Positions 1-13,223 of a stretch of DNA of 64,000 nt are shown piece by piece. A program made the translations under genes and the position numbers. Each line of letters starts with the position of its first letter. Position 1 is the first letter of the stretch. This stretch comes from Sialis fuliginosa (Eukaryota > Arthropoda > Insecta > Megaloptera > Sialidae): the NCBI GenBank assembly GCA_961205875.1, contig OY540817.1:14357001-14421000 (forward strand). Direction: 5' to 3'. The notes beneath the pieces were generated by a model that worked only from the letters and a program-made list of their open reading frames with translations, made no database searches and was not told the origin of the DNA.

Positions 1-3000
1 TTCCTTTACTTTTTATTCACGTCGTATATTTTCCTTATATAGTCATCCTAACGGATTTATCAAACGATGATAGATATAAAGTTTATGTTTAAATTAGTTT
101 AAGCTTCTACTGAAGTTGTGTACTACATAAAATGGGTACTTGGTTATTAAAACTTGTAAATTTATTATGTAATAAACATCCGAGAATAAAGATTAAAGAT
201 AAAGAGTGTCTTCTTAAATTTAAATTTAAATATACGTGTTAATTTTTAAAAATTTTTATTACATATAATAGTAAGCTGTTTGTCATATAACGTATGAAAA
301 TTGCAACAGATGAGTTTAAAAATATTAAATAAAATAAATATTTAATCAGGGGCGGCGTACAATGAGGCATAAGAGACTTTTAATTTTTTAAATTTTTATT
401 ATGTTAAATATTATGTTTGTAGGTATTATTAAATTGGAAATAAATTTTCTTAAAGTATGTAATTTTGTAAATAACATAAGATATAGTTTACAAGTACTTA
501 TATAGTATCGTCAATAAATAGTTTAATATTATGTTACTAACTTTTTTTTATTAAATAACTTATTTTAGAATCACTTTGTATTAAATAAGTATCAACTATT
601 TTATAAAAATGTTGAAAATGTTATGTTATATACATGTTGATTTTAACATTATTAAGTACGCATAACTAATTATATTGAAAATTATAAGCCACATTAATAT
701 TTAAACAATAATTAAAAAAACGTTCATATATTCTGCTGTAGATTTAATACTTTGCATCGACGCTTTTAAATAAACACGGGATGTTTATTTAATTTTTATA
801 TCCTTTTAATATCACAGCATTAACGTTGTTTTCGGTAAAATCGAAATTTAATTCTTAATTCTTTCAAATAATTTAATTTTGTTATGATAGAAAAAAAATG
901 TTCCTAAAAATTTTCCGCAATATAAATAAGATAGTCAATATGTGAATTAATGTATTTGAAATAGAACTGATTTCTCTAAGTTCCGAATTATACAACTAAA
1001 AATTACATTTCAATCTTGTCACGTGAAAAGTGAAGTAATTTCGTGTCGATCTCATTTCGTCCGAATATAAGCCAATCTCATTTCGACGTACAGCCTTAAT
1101 GTAAAAATATAGGATACGAATACAAATTATTATTATTTTAGTTGATTTATTAGAATTAAACGAACATTTATTAGACAATGAATATTTAATAACGACTCTC
1201 ATTAAGATCTTCACAATGGTCTTTGAATTATTCATTAAAACCTGAAGAAATTTTGAAGGAATGAACAAACAGAAATTTCCAAGTTTATTTTCATATTTAT
1301 AATTACTTGAACTCTAATCAAAAATAAATATTTCTGTGAATTGTATCTTTGAGGTTGTATATTGTTAATAAAATATTATATATTAATATTAATAAAATAC
1401 ATTGATTATCTCCATGTTAAATTTTAAATTGTTTCAAAAGACAAATATTCCAATTAAAGTAAGCTAACAATGTCGAATTTCAAAGAAACATGAAAGAAAA
1501 ACTTTCAATTGTGATTTTCGCTTTGTAAGTACTTATAGTATGTACTAGAGATTTAATAAAATATTCTTTCAAATGTACAGTATGGATATAATATTTCTTA
1601 CTGTTAAAAATTGAATAAGCTATTTAAAAAATAAAAATAAAATATTAATACAAGTTACTCACTTCTGAATGGGTAAAATTTTTAGTTTTTTCTACCAAAA
1701 TAATAGTTTAAGAACTCACCCCAATGATTTTATTCTTATTTGGTCAGTTTGTAGATATTTAATCCATTTTTTTCTAAATAGGTTTGTTCAGTACATAATC
1801 GTTAAAATGCCGGTGTAGTATAAATGTCTTTTATGATTAATTAAATAAACAAGTATTAATTGTGGATACATAAAAAAATTACATACTTCTATTCGCCGGT
1901 AAAATACATTAATTAAACATTTTGAAATTTTATTTATAATTGCAGAAAATTAAATGGAAACAGATTGTTCTGCAAAATTCAGAATTTTAAAAATAAACTT
2001 TATGATTTTTAAATTAAAATTTTAGGTTGCTTTCTCCAACATTAACTAAAAACCGATCAAAAGTGATGTCTAAAAAGGTCCCATTTATGTATTTTGCAAG
2101 TAAAAATATTGATCCAGTAATTTTAAATAATCGCGGATAGTAAAAAGGATAAAGCTTATATTTATGTAAAATTCTGATAGATTTAAAAAAAAATGCATAA
2201 ACTATTAAATGTTCTAGTACCCAACATGAGTAATAGTTTGGAATTTTCTATTTATTTTTATTCATTTTAAACGACTGAATTTTTTGAGTGAAATACTGCA
2301 AGAAAAACAATTCAACGTTTTTTGTAACCAAGGAAGCTGATAAAAGAGTTATATTTTTTATATGATATAAACATTATTAAATTGTTTCAATCATTACTTT
2401 TCTTTATTTTTTGACGTGAATAATGTCAATTGTTTTACTTGATGTAACGCGCTGATATCAGTTTTGCGCGCTAGCGTAAATTTAAAATCAGTATATCTCG
2501 ACACTCAGAGCAGCTACAACACGGGTTCTGGTCTCAAATTATAGATCTACGAGGTACAAGTAAAAATAAAAACATTACCAGTTTTAATGAGTGATGAATT
2601 AAATATTATAAAAAAAACAACAATAAAAAATAAATTTTGTATTTCCACATAAGGTGTAGTGATTTTATAATCAACTCATGCAAGTTGACTTTAGTACTGT
2701 GCAAACTTTAATATGCGAAGGCGTATTTGTATTAATGTATTTGACTAGACACTCGTCAATGCGCTGGAAACTTCGAATCGTATTTTATTAAAATTTAAAT
2801 TAAATATTAGATATTAGATACGCTATTTTGTTTTCAAAATGTGATGTGCATTTTCCGTGGGAGAAGATGTAATTGATATTAGGTGTCTTATTGTGAAAAT
2901 ATATTGTATTTTAAATTTAAGATCGTAATGAAATTTTGGTTGTATTTAAAACGAATTTTGATTATTGTTAAAAAATTGAATACTTGAAGGGGGCAAGATG

Positions 3001-3196
3001 GGATATTTTATTTTGAATATCGTTCATTTATATTGCCGTATTTTATGTAATTACATTGATTTTTGTTTTATTCACGTGCTAATGATGTTTTTTTTTGTTT
3101 CTACAAATAAAGTTTATTATTTCTTTACAATTATATTTTTAAGTTATAATATTTTTTTAATAATAATATTTCCCACAATTCTACCGTACCTATATA
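1..3196. other. AT-rich non-coding stretch
   Basis: No reading frame, RNA gene or well-bounded repeat is supported here. The base composition is very AT-rich with many A and T runs. One isolated hAT-like terminus (CAGGGGCGGCGTAC, near 350) has no partner end nearby. A slightly richer patch at 2490-2560 shows no recognisable feature. Confidence 0.6.
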
Positions 3197-3409
3197 AGGT
3201 ACTGGCACCAGTTATGGCCGCTATAAGAGTAAAGTTTACTGTTTTTGTGATTGACGGGCTCATCAAATCACGCTGTATGACAGTTAAATGTATATAGATT
3301 AATGTTCAGAAATGGTAGTAATCAAATATCAACAAATATTTCTAATTTAGTACATTTAATTAAAAAATAGCCATTACTGGGGTAATATCCAAGGCTAATG
3401 CCAGTACCT
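3197..3409 (+). mobile_element. MITE family B, copy 1 (internally deleted)
   Basis: This is a short non-autonomous DNA element. The left end reads AGGTACTGGCACCAG and the right end is the inverted TGCCAGTACCT, each flanked by TA, as expected for a Tc1/mariner-type TA target duplication. At 213 bp it is the shortest two-ended copy. Two full copies of about 550 bp lie at 13650 and 41983, so it has lost the middle. It keeps the left block with 'gtttactgtttttgtgattga' and the right block with 'aatggtagtaatcaaat'. There is no coding capacity. Confidence 0.8.
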
Positions 3410-5009
3410 TATTTACCAAATAAAAAAAATGGTAAAAATAATTCGAACCAAATAGTAACTGTTTCTTGAAATAGAAATAATATAATATAACAGTTAGTAT
3501 GAAAATTGAACTGAAATCTTACAAATATTAAATTTAATGAAATATTAAACCGAAATAAAAAATGTATTTAATAAAATAATACTTGTTTGGTTTCAATTAA
3601 TTATTCAACTGTAAAAGTAATTTTAAATTACAAAAAATCATTCAAAATAAGTAGCACGGTATATTGTTATAGGGGTTCATTCGGTTCATATAATAATATG
3701 TAGGTAGATACATATATTAAAATTAAAAATGATATTGAATGAATTGAGAATAAGTGTTTAAAAAAAGTTAATTATGTATTTATGAATAAAAATTTTATGC
3801 TAGTTTCACACTGTTGGAAAAATGCGATTTTTAGCAAGGATATTATTTTTCGTCTTTGAATAGTTGGGTAGGTACTTATATTCAAGAAAACCTGGAGTAA
3901 TTATCCAGTATCTATAACCTGACCAACGAATTGATAAAAATGATTTTATATAATAATATGTTTCATAACTATTCTTGTAAGGTATGATTATAAATTATTG
4001 ATTTTCGATGAGTAGATGATTCTTAATTAATTTAAAGAAAATTGTATTTTAAAAAACGAACTGCAGTGACTTGTGACTAACATTTTTTTAAATATAAAAG
4101 AATATAAGTATTAAAAATAATAAAACATTTTGTGCTAATTATACTCTGTATAACTTTTAAATAAAACAGTATTTCTTATACAAACAGTAAAAAAAATTAA
4201 TTGAAAAAGTGTCTTATATTTACTTCTTGTAAATATATACATACCTACATAAAATCATGGCCCTCAGAAAGGGGGTTGACAGGCCTGACGTGCCGACTCA
4301 AAAAACATTTTTTGGTCGTTATCAAAAAAATGTCTTAGATTTCTAAGCGGAAAGGAGCTCGCCGAAAATTTTAATTTTAATTTTAAGCAGTTAGTGATTA
4401 TTGCTTCTAAACTTTCATAACTGATTATTTTTTTATAAATAATCTCTTCTAATTAACTTTAACCTGTTATTAGTTTTCAGTATTGATTTTTAACAACGTA
4501 CCAGCATAATGCCGGTACTAGTTTTTATAAATGCCAGAATCCTTTGTAAGATAATATAGGAATAAATCACACAAGAATTTATTAACGAATCACAAACTAT
4601 AGAACGACAAAACTGTCACCCACACAAAGGTGAGACCGTCGTCGTGTCCATCGTCTTTTGTTTTTGTCTGCTATGACATATGTATCTGATACACACACAC
4701 GCAAATTCATACACACATGCGCATATAAACTACTGTTGAACGAACCTCGGGCAATATTCTAATCAAGAATGGTTTACACTTTACACCAAATAAGATATAG
4801 TTGAGTTGAGTTTGTTAATTTTATTAAGGGGACAGACCCAGTTGGGACTTCCAAAAAAGGTCTTTTTAGGATTTTTTTTGGCCACGCATTAAAATAATTA
4901 ATAACAAATGTTTTCCCACATGAAAGATATGTATTTACAGAAAATATTGCAATTTTTTTATGGCAAAATATTAAAAAATAAGTGGGATACAGAAAATTTG
5001 GGAGGGGTC
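3410..5009. other. AT-rich non-coding stretch
   Basis: No gene is supported. A patch at 4255-4320 (ggccctcagaaaggggg...) is richer in G+C but is not recognised. A fragment near 4500-4530 (accagcataatgccggtac) faintly resembles the family B terminus but is too poor to call. Confidence 0.5.
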
Positions 5010-5235
5010 CAAAAACTGCAGTTTTAAAAGTCAATTTGTGTAGTTGAAAATTACAAATATAGAGCAAAAAAAGGTCATTGTAATTGAAATATTTGTACAA
5101 CAAAGAATATAGGTAAATACAGTTTAAAAATGCAAAAAAAGGTTATTACATTTGAAACACATAAATATACTTCAAAAAAAGGTACATCCAGTTGAAAAAT
5201 TTCAAAAAGGAAAATGTGCAGTTGTAAAATTTAAA
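5010..5235. repeat. Degenerate A-rich tandem repeat
   Basis: A loose unit recurs about every 35-65 bp: a run of seven A's followed by GGT, then 'atta/acat' and 'ttgaaa'. The A-run plus GGT cores start near 5067, 5133 and 5174, with a weaker one near 5205. The units are strongly diverged, so this reads as an old tandem array with no visible function. Confidence 0.5.
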
Positions 5236-5389
5236 ATAATCCCTGCTGTAAGTAACTCAATTCAGATTTGGATATAAAACTATTTTTCTCGGTATTATCT
5301 TTAAAATTTCATAATTATATCGATTCTATAAAGTCAATCTCAATTCTAGATAATGTCTCCTAATGTGGAAAAGTAGTAAATGCTAACTC

Positions 5390-5715
5390 GACTTGATTTG
5401 ATTAATGTGCATTAACCCTCATATAAAGAGCAAAAAGTAGCAATATATCAGATATCGTCTTTATTCACCTCGACTCGACTTAAATGGTATGTTACCTCGA
5501 TTTGAGTGATGTGCATTAATTCTTATAAAGTAACCTAACCTGATCAGATATCGTTTTAACTGTATTCTACTTGACTCGAATAGTGTAATGTGTATGCAGC
5601 TAGATGTAGAGACAATCTGGAATTAACTCGTATCGAGTGATGCGTATTAACGCTAAGAGCAGAAACCCCCGATTTGACTTGAATGATGAGATGCGGATGC
5701 AGCTTAATTTGAAAG
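5390..5715. repeat. Degenerate ~104-bp tandem repeat
   Basis: A diverged tandem array is visible. The block 'gatttgatt aatgtgcattaa' recurs as 'tttgagtgatgtgcattaa' about 104 bp later and as 'tcgagtgatgcgtattaa' about 131 bp after that. A second block, 'ttgactcgaatag...atgtgtatgcagc' near 5570, recurs near 5673 as 'ttgacttgaatga...atgcggatgcagc', again about 104 bp apart. 'cagatatcg' appears twice in the same register. It is more GC-rich than its surroundings. A minus-strand open frame across it has no family resemblance and looks like chance. Confidence 0.55.
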
Positions 5716-8281
5716 AGTGACGGAGGTCGCAGAGCCTGCTTTGATATCAGACGATGTAAGAAATGTTGTGCGGAGCAGAAGTTCTGCTTTCTTATAAAAA
5801 TATCTATGAAAGTAAGAAGAATGTTCAAAATGTTTTGCGAGGAATGTTGTCTTTTGTAAGCATACGTCATGCCTGATCTTTCAAAAAGCAATTTTAGGTA
5901 AATAGAAATCATATTTTTTTATTATGTTGACTCTCGGCCTTCGAATAAAATGTTTGAATTTTTTTCATATATGTATAACTAAAAATTTCCTTGCGAATGG
6001 TAAATTGACTGAATTGAATTAGAATTTTTTTATAATATAATAGATACGTACTGTGTAGGTTGTTAAAAAATACATTTTTGGGCAGTTAAATTGATCGAAA
6101 TTTTTATCAATCAATATGAAACTAATGTAACTAACAAATTAATAATCTACTTTTTCAGAAAACGTAGCAACTTTTTTGTTTCGAATCAGTGTACAGGTTG
6201 TAATTTTTGAGTAAACTTAAGTTTTTTTAATTTTTAAAATTAAATTTTTTGTCGATCTGCTAAGTCCGATTTTGTAAAAAAAATATATACAATGTTAATA
6301 ATAAAAAAATTCTAAGAAAAATCGATTATTTGACAGTTGGCAACTAAAAAATCTTTATTCAGCAACCCAGAAAACCTTTAGTAAGATATTTTAGGGCAAG
6401 GGTTAAAGGTTGATGTTTATTTTTCAAACTATCTATTTTTCTTAAATATTTTTTTCAAATCCTTCTAAAAATTATTAAATTCTATAAAATGTATTAGGAA
6501 AGGCGCAAATATGTACGATTTTTCACGTTTGCACTTTATTTGCGATCCTATCGCGAAATCCATCAAAACTGTAGGTACTTTTTTGTTCTCTATAAAATTA
6601 CAAAATAAATAAAAGTGAACTTGCTATGTTTATTTGTTTATGAGATTTCGTCAATCAATCATTTTAGTTTTGATCTGTTACTTACATATATTATATTTTT
6701 TCATCAGAATTGTTAAAAAAATGTGCGAGATTATATACAAAAAATGATATTTTCGGTGATTTTTTTTGGAGGGCGGCGAAATAAATTTCACCCAGGGCAC
6801 CAGACTTTTATTATTCAAAAGAACATGATTTGTGGACATTTTTTTAAATATTCAATCATTAAAAGACCGTTGAGTATGCATAATACTTTAAAAGTACATG
6901 TTTAACGTTAAGTACTTTATTTATTATGTTTATAAATATATGTATAAATTCTTTTAACGTCCATGCTATTTGTAATCTGTCTTTTTGAAAGACATTCAGC
7001 AAATTATATGTTAATGAATTGTTCTTTTTGCTCATAATCTGATCTGTATATCACGCATGAATGTAAGTATCTAATCGAGATCACAACAATTTAATATAAA
7101 AAATATGCCTTTTCATTTTCATTTTGTTCGCAACAATATTTCACGTAATTCATCATCATCATAATTGACTTGAAAAGTATCTGGTACAAGCTACAGTTGA
7201 ATTATTTGTGTAAAAGTGTTGATGTAATGAAACGTACCCACCTGTGACTTGGTTCTTACGGAAAGAAGTACCTAACATAAGTGATTGTAAAGAACAGCGT
7301 AACAAGAATCTTCAAGGTTTTATTCAAAATTTGGCACTACAATATTTACTTTTATTAATGTGATTAATAATTATTGAATTATTTTTTTTCATAGATGTGT
7401 TATCATTTTTGTAGAAAATGTAACAAAAATATAATAATTTCTATGATGACAATAAAAATTTTCTGAGATAAATTTTATTTCTGAAATATTTTTATAAATA
7501 TGATAGTTTTATGTGTGCTGATTAAAAGTTGTAATGAGTGCTACCTACGAAAACCCATAGTTAGATGAAAATATAATACTGCGTAAATGAAGAATAGACT
7601 ATGACAATATGAGTGGAATAATTTATATATCCATCTATTTAATAATAAACCGAAGACGTTTGAAAAGATTACAACTTTACAAAATATTACCTATTGTACC
7701 TTTATTTATTTAATATATTATAAACATCTTACAAAATGTAAGCTTACATAAAATATACCCCATTTCCCATTCTAATTTATTATGAACTAATTTTTACTCT
7801 TCTCTAATTAAGATAATTTAATAAACAAATAGACATAATTACTGTTTATATTAATAAAACGTATATGATAAATGATACCAATAAACAAAACACAATTTAA
7901 TAAAGAAAACACAAAAGATATTCGAACCAACAGCAGCGCGGAGATGTTCGGTATAAGATAAATGCAGGACGAGGCGAGGGTCTCTACAATTAATACAAAT
8001 GCGTACAAATAAATAAATACTGACAACTAAAACACGAATAGTAAACTCTCCTCGGAACATTTTTCAAGAGGACGCCGAGTAAATGAGGTTTAAAGTTACA
8101 CAAAGATATCATCATTGTTATCAGTGACAATTATTAATAGTGTTTAAGAAAATAACGACGCGTTTACATTTCTACTGCTTTTGTTAAATGTGTACTGGGT
8201 GGGTAAATAAAAATGTTCCCTGTTTGGTGACATAGTACTCTGGAATTATAAACTCCACAAATTAATTTTATGTATTAAAAT
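5716..8281. other. AT-rich non-coding stretch
   Basis: No gene, RNA or bounded repeat could be supported. Short chance frames near 6723 and 7808-8060 have AT-driven composition (F, I, Y, K, N) and no recognisable domain. Confidence 0.55.
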
Positions 8282-8576
8282 CAGCGATTCTAAACCTGTG
8301 GGGCGTGATAAGACTAAATGGGGAGTGCGAGCAAATCGAGAAAAAATATATTATTAAAAAAATTATTTAATGATGAATTGTGATTGAAAATTGGATCGCA
8401 AATACTAAAAGGTTGAGAAAAGCTGTATTAAAATTGTAAATCATTTTGACAGTTACATATTTCATTAAAAAGTTAAATTAATATATAGATCTTTGTTTTT
8501 CTAATCGGAGAGAGGGTTCCCTGAAAAATAATTGATCAAAAGGGGTCTCTAGACGATATAAGTTTAAGAACCGCTG
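8282..8576. mobile_element. hAT-type MITE, decayed duplication
   Basis: The ends are CAGCGATTCTAAACCTG and, inverted, CAGCGGTTCTTAAACT, the CAG...CTG termini common in insect hAT elements. The interior carries the typical 'gtggggcgtga' and 'aaaaggggtctct' blocks. The length is 295 bp with no coding capacity. The flanking octamers (attaaaat / caatagtg) do not match, so the insertion is old or one end is rearranged. It resembles the 53356 copy at its ends. Confidence 0.7.
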
Positions 8577-8989
8577 CAATAGTGGATTAAAATAAAAAGA
8601 ACATATATTATAATATAATTTTAAAATGAAATTATTTACCTATTCAATGTACGGTTGTTTTTGATGAACTTTTCTTAAAGGACTGTAACAATTTGATATT
8701 TTGATATGTTAATAAACATACATTTATATGTTGATTTTGGTACCAGTGAATATTTTTTTTAGAAAATTTGTTTTGAAAGTAAAATTTATATTTCACATTT
8801 TAAATTTTTTATGAAATTCAGTTTGTAAGGTATACAAAATTGTAAAATATTGATATAATAGACTTTGGCTTTTGAGAAAAAAGAAAAAAACTCGCAAACT
8901 CCAAATAAATATAAATAAAATCAGGCTATTTCAAGAATACCACGTTTGAGATATACTGTATACAATTATTGTTGGTTTTATTCAAGTTT

Positions 8990-9170
8990 GTTGCCTCAGT
9001 AGCTTTTGACCAATTAGTTTATGCACTCCAAATGACGTATTTTACCCTTCTCGCGCCGAGTTACAAGGCTATATTTGTTATGATTGGGTACATAATTCCA
9101 CATCTCCAAATTTGAGCACCTCAAATGAGGTATTTCCCTCTCTCACACCGAGTTACTGAGGCTACCTTGT
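8990..9170. repeat. Paired diverged direct repeat
   Basis: A block beginning 'ctccaaatgacgtatttta' and running through 'cgcgccgagttac' near 9025-9075 recurs about 96 bp later as 'ctcaaatgaggtatttccc' through 'cacaccgagttactgagg'. The outer edges (ttgcctcagtagc / gttactgaggctac) are also inverted relative to each other. It is probably part of an unclassified repeat. Confidence 0.45.
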
Positions 9171-9202
9171 ACTTTACATACCTTGAATTTTATTTACCTA
9201 AA

Positions 9203-9515
9203 TAAAACTTACAAGCGACGCCACTGTGTGACGTCAGGTACACACACACATGGATCATTTTACTTTGTAACGTCACACACGTCCGCCATTTTCATCACGT
9301 GTAATTGGCAACGCCAGTGGTGTGTATTAGATTACCTCTGTGCACCCTCTTTACCCCCACCTGCTTTACTGGCACACGACACAAGAGGGTAAAAGCGCCA
9401 GACAGAATTACGCCACGACAAAACCGTCTGCATCGTTGTCTGTTATTATGTGTAGCCACTGTTTTTGCTAGATGTGCATTTTCACCGGAGATGGGTATGG
9501 AGAAAACTGATTAAG
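9203..9515. other. GC-richer island, unidentified
   Basis: This patch is clearly less AT-rich than its surroundings. It contains a CRE-like palindrome (TGACGTCA) and an inverted pair, GTGTGACGT near 9225 and ACGTCACAC near 9270. A hairpin of ACCCTCTT (9344-9351) with AAGAGGGT (9383-9390) is also present. Two overlapping 69-codon frames occur, but neither has a recognisable domain or a supported splice context. It could be an old exon, a regulatory patch or a repeat remnant. Confidence 0.35.
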
Positions 9516-9661
9516 ATCCATTGGCGTGTATTGAGAAAAAAAATCTTTGATAGGTATGGGATAAAATTTTAAGCCTGTATTATACTTGTCAATTATTTCA
9601 TAAAAATAAAATAGAAATTTCGTGTTTTTTTTTGATGAAATAGTAACAAACTCTATTGCCT

Positions 9662-9890
9662 GGTATTATTAACCAATTTAATGCTCCTTTAGCGCTAAAT
9701 GCTTCTTTAATCTAAATTTTGTATATTACAAACGTGATTTAAAGGCTCTCAATGAAAAATGTTCATAATATGCGTGGTAAAAACATAGTGTAGAAAATTA
9801 AAAATCCATTTAATTAAATGTATTATGCTTTATTCTGTTAATAATATGACAGTTAGTTAAAGGAGCATTTAGTTAAACTAGATAATACTA
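9662..9890. mobile_element. Foldback MITE, unclassified
   Basis: The two ends form an imperfect inverted repeat. The left reads 'ggtattattaacc...aatgctccttta' and the right, inverted, reads 'agtattatctag...aaatgctccttta'. It is about 229 bp long with no open frame. The target duplication could not be fixed, so the superfamily is left open. Confidence 0.55.
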
Positions 9891-10041
9891 GACGTATATT
9901 TTATTAAATACGAAGTGTTTTTAAAACTGTTATTGATATTAATTAAGTAAACAAAAAATAATGTTAAATAGGCTCATTAACCTGGGTAATATAAAAAAAT
10001 ATAAACAATATTTGTACTTAAAACTTTAAAGTGCTTTTAGA

Positions 10042-10222
10042 GTCGATTCAGACTATCGAACCGGTCTCGGCCCGGTCTCGCTCCAGTCAAATATTTCAGT
10101 ATATATACTGTATCGGAGCGTGATTGGACCGAGACCTGAGCGATACCTATGTGTGATTATTATTTATTTATTTATATTTGATTGGAACGAGACCGGACCG
10201 AGATCGGCTCGATAGTCTGTGT
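10042..10222. mobile_element. MITE family C, copy 1 (foldback)
   Basis: A GC-rich foldback element. The left arm is GACTATCGAACCGGTCTCGG and the right arm is its imperfect inverse ending in CTCGATAGTCTG. A second, internal hairpin around 'cagtatatatactgtat' lies within the left half. It is homologous to the 26021 copy in both arms and core. Its outermost bases are degraded and no target duplication is visible. Confidence 0.7.
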
Positions 10223-10655
10223 CTCACGCACTAATGCTTTCTTTATGCAAGTAGTAAATAAGTATTTGTAACACTAATTATTTCATTCTTGTTACATATA
10301 TTAGAAAAATATTTTTTCTATTGACTTGTTATTTAATTAACTGATAATAAGTAAAAGGAATAAAATATAAAAATGTCGTCAAATAATAAAACATGAGCCA
10401 GAAATTAATTAATTTACGAAAAAGATAAAGAAGATGTAAGTTCATTTTCTCTATCTATCTCTCGAAGAGAGCATTATTAAAGAAGCATCTGTACTCATAT
10501 GTGAATGTCATGTTGTTTATGAGTATCTGTACACATGAGTTGACATGAGTATAAAATAAAAAAGTGTTATTTACATTTCTGAAGAAACGATGCGTTTGTA
10601 GACATTGTAGATATTTTTTTATATTAAAGAATTAAATGTAATTTGTATATAGAAA

Positions 10656-10998
10656 CTAGCCGTGCCCGCGGTTTCGCTTGCTTAAATATAAAAGTTAGAT
10701 ACATGGTATCGTGGTTTAGGCAGCGTATTGCAAAAGAGCGGCAAACTTTTTTCCGACTTGTTTTACTATTATCGTCACTGCTTATTCCTTAAAATATATA
10801 CCTATACTAAAACCTGGACAAAGAACATATCAATGAATTAACAAAAAAACACGTATTTCGAATAAGTGATATACTTAATAATAAATAAATAATAATATAT
10901 GTACTTATATAATATAATATTAATAATAAATAATTCATAAGCGCGCTAACGGACAAACAGACAGAGAGACGTTGCGTTTTATAATATTAAAAATTAGA
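10656..10998 (-). repeat. Repeat family A, copy 1 (Helitron-like end)
   Basis: Read on the minus strand this runs from 'aacgtctctctgtctg' through 'gtgacgataatag', 'gcaatacgctgcc' and 'atgtatctaac' to a GC-rich end, GCGGGCACGGCTAG followed by T. The same order occurs at 18572 and, in part, at 34390. The terminal CTAG, preceded by a small CCG/CGG stem and followed by T with no obvious target duplication, suits a Helitron 3' end. The 5' end does not show a clear TC start. It could instead be the tail of another lepidopteran repeat. It is non-coding. Confidence 0.55.
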
Positions 10999-10999
10999 T

Positions 11000-13223
11000 A
11001 GTAAAATAAAAGAATAGGTCCTATTTAATGTGAAATTTATCATTTACTTGTATAAAAAATCGCTATTTTTCATTTGTCATCAATGATGATTTCATGATTT
11101 GGTATTATAATATGTAAATAAATCGATTTTCGTAACTCATTTTGACAAGTGAACATTTTGATGTTTTCTCATACAAAAGTAGAAAAAAATTATTCAAGTA
11201 TATATAATAAAAATAATTTATATAGTAATAATTGTTATCATGTAAAAAAGTTTATTGTGTGTTTTATTGTATAAATGATTAACACAGTCTCCCATTGTGT
11301 TGATGAAAAACAATCATAAAGATAAAATAAATAAACTGTGACTACATTTAGTGTCTCCATTGCAAAAAATACCGATTCCTCATCCAGTTATATTTATTGT
11401 TTCTCGTACGTAATGCCGAGTGAAGATTATAAATCGAATGAAATTTTTTCAGCTATATTTGGGTTCGATTCACAGGGGAAATAAACGTCATAAATATTAT
11501 ACATTTTATCAGCGAGAAAATGTTTTAAATGGTGCATTTATAGATAATAAATAAATTCATTTTTAAATGGATTTCTCTCGATACCAAAGAAACGTTTTGA
11601 TGTTTCAAATAAAAATTTCAACGGCCTGAATTTTTCGGTAAAGGTTTTTACTATTAATATTTTTTTTAATCCTAAACAAAATAATGATCATAAATATCTC
11701 AAAACGACGCAGTTTATGGGAAAATAGATAAATATTTATCAAAATTGGCAAAAGTACAAAATGTTTGTTTTATGGATTAAATAATCTATAGGACTGTACA
11801 CTAGGGTGTTTTTTTTTTTTTTAGTTTTAGCTTTGGATCAAAAATTAACTGTCCCAAATATCACGTTGAAAAAATTTTTTTTTGAAAAATTTTCAGAGTA
11901 ATATTTTGCAGAGAATTAAGTGCTCAATTCATAAATCCAATAAATTTTAAGAAATGTTTGTTTAAAAATTATTATAAAAATTGAATTTTACTTTTTATGA
12001 TAATGTTTAAACGGATGTTTACTGACGTCGATTTTTAAATTAAAGAAAAATTGTAGGTAGTATTTTTATCTATCATTTATGTTCTATTTATTTTTTCGAA
12101 AAAACGAATATTTCAAGAAACAAAATTTAATTAGAATTCAAATGGTTCATAACAAAGAAGAAATCTATAGTTTATGTCCTATTCATTTAATATGTTTTAA
12201 TAAAATAAGAATCACGTACACTGTCAGGATTACGTATAAGAAAGTCCCGTGGCTGCCATGACAGATATTTTTAGTAGCAATTAAAAAAATTATTGATTTA
12301 ATTAAAATAAAGTTACGAGAAGGATTGGATAAATCTATTTACAAAGTGGAAATTATATTTGCCAACTTTGTTTATTTGTAGGAGGAAGTGGTGTAATTCG
12401 ATATGTTTGATTCATCCAAAAATTAAAACGAAAAGTAATGGTGAAAATATTTGAAATTAATTTATCGATCGTTTTCAAATCAGGATTAATTTTAATCCTT
12501 TTAATCAAATGTTTGTAAGAGGACGATTTATTAACCGTGATTCTTTATTAATTTATGCAATTCATTATAATCATTTTTAACGTGTAGAATTAACTTTCAT
12601 TATGGTTTAAAAATGGATATTTAACAAATTGTGATTATTTTTCGGATTTTTTAAATTCACTACAGATTTACAAAAAAAACACAATTGGGGTAATTAAAGT
12701 ATTTAAAAAATCTAATATCTGAAAATTTGAAAAACGACAAAAAGTGTAATCAGTTATTTTGTCTTCTGAAATGCTAATTTATTAGCTTTCTTCCCATATT
12801 ATGAAGAAATTAGTGAAACGAATCTAAATTTAAGTTTAACGTATATAATATGAAAAAATATAAATGATACCTATCAACTTAATATTTCTACATATTTCTG
12901 CACGTATAGAATTGCATATGTTGGTAATAGCTATTCCATGTCATACATCACATAAATATGTGTATAATACTTCAGAGCTGCAAGCGCTGAGTGCAGTGTG
13001 GAAATGTACTACACTATTATTATAAAATATATATATTTGTTTCTTTTAGAATAGATATGGTATATTTTTTATAACAATAAGGGTAATTTTTCAGTCTGGT
13101 ACGATTTTGTTATATGCATTATACTCGTATACAATAGTTATTAAATTAATATATTTTTTAATGAAAATATGTTTGTGGTAAGATAAATCTGACTTTTTCT
13201 CAATTTTCAAATTTTGGTACCTT
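11000..13223. other. AT-rich non-coding stretch
   Basis: No gene is supported. An isolated mariner-like terminus (acactagggtgttttttt, near 11800) is present without a convincing partner end. The remainder is low-complexity A/T sequence. Confidence 0.5.

Noticed and set aside
340-370. Isolated CAGGGGCGGCGTAC terminus
   Set aside because: The only similar inverted sequence is about 22 kb away; a single terminus is not enough to define an element.
2998-3297. 99-codon hydrophobic frame
   Set aside because: It is F/I/Y/L-rich as expected from T-rich DNA, and its 3' end runs into a MITE; no domain recognised.
4774-5912. Two minus-strand frames of 109 and 118 codons
   Set aside because: They overlap degenerate tandem repeats and AT-rich DNA, have no recognisable motif and no supporting splice or start context.
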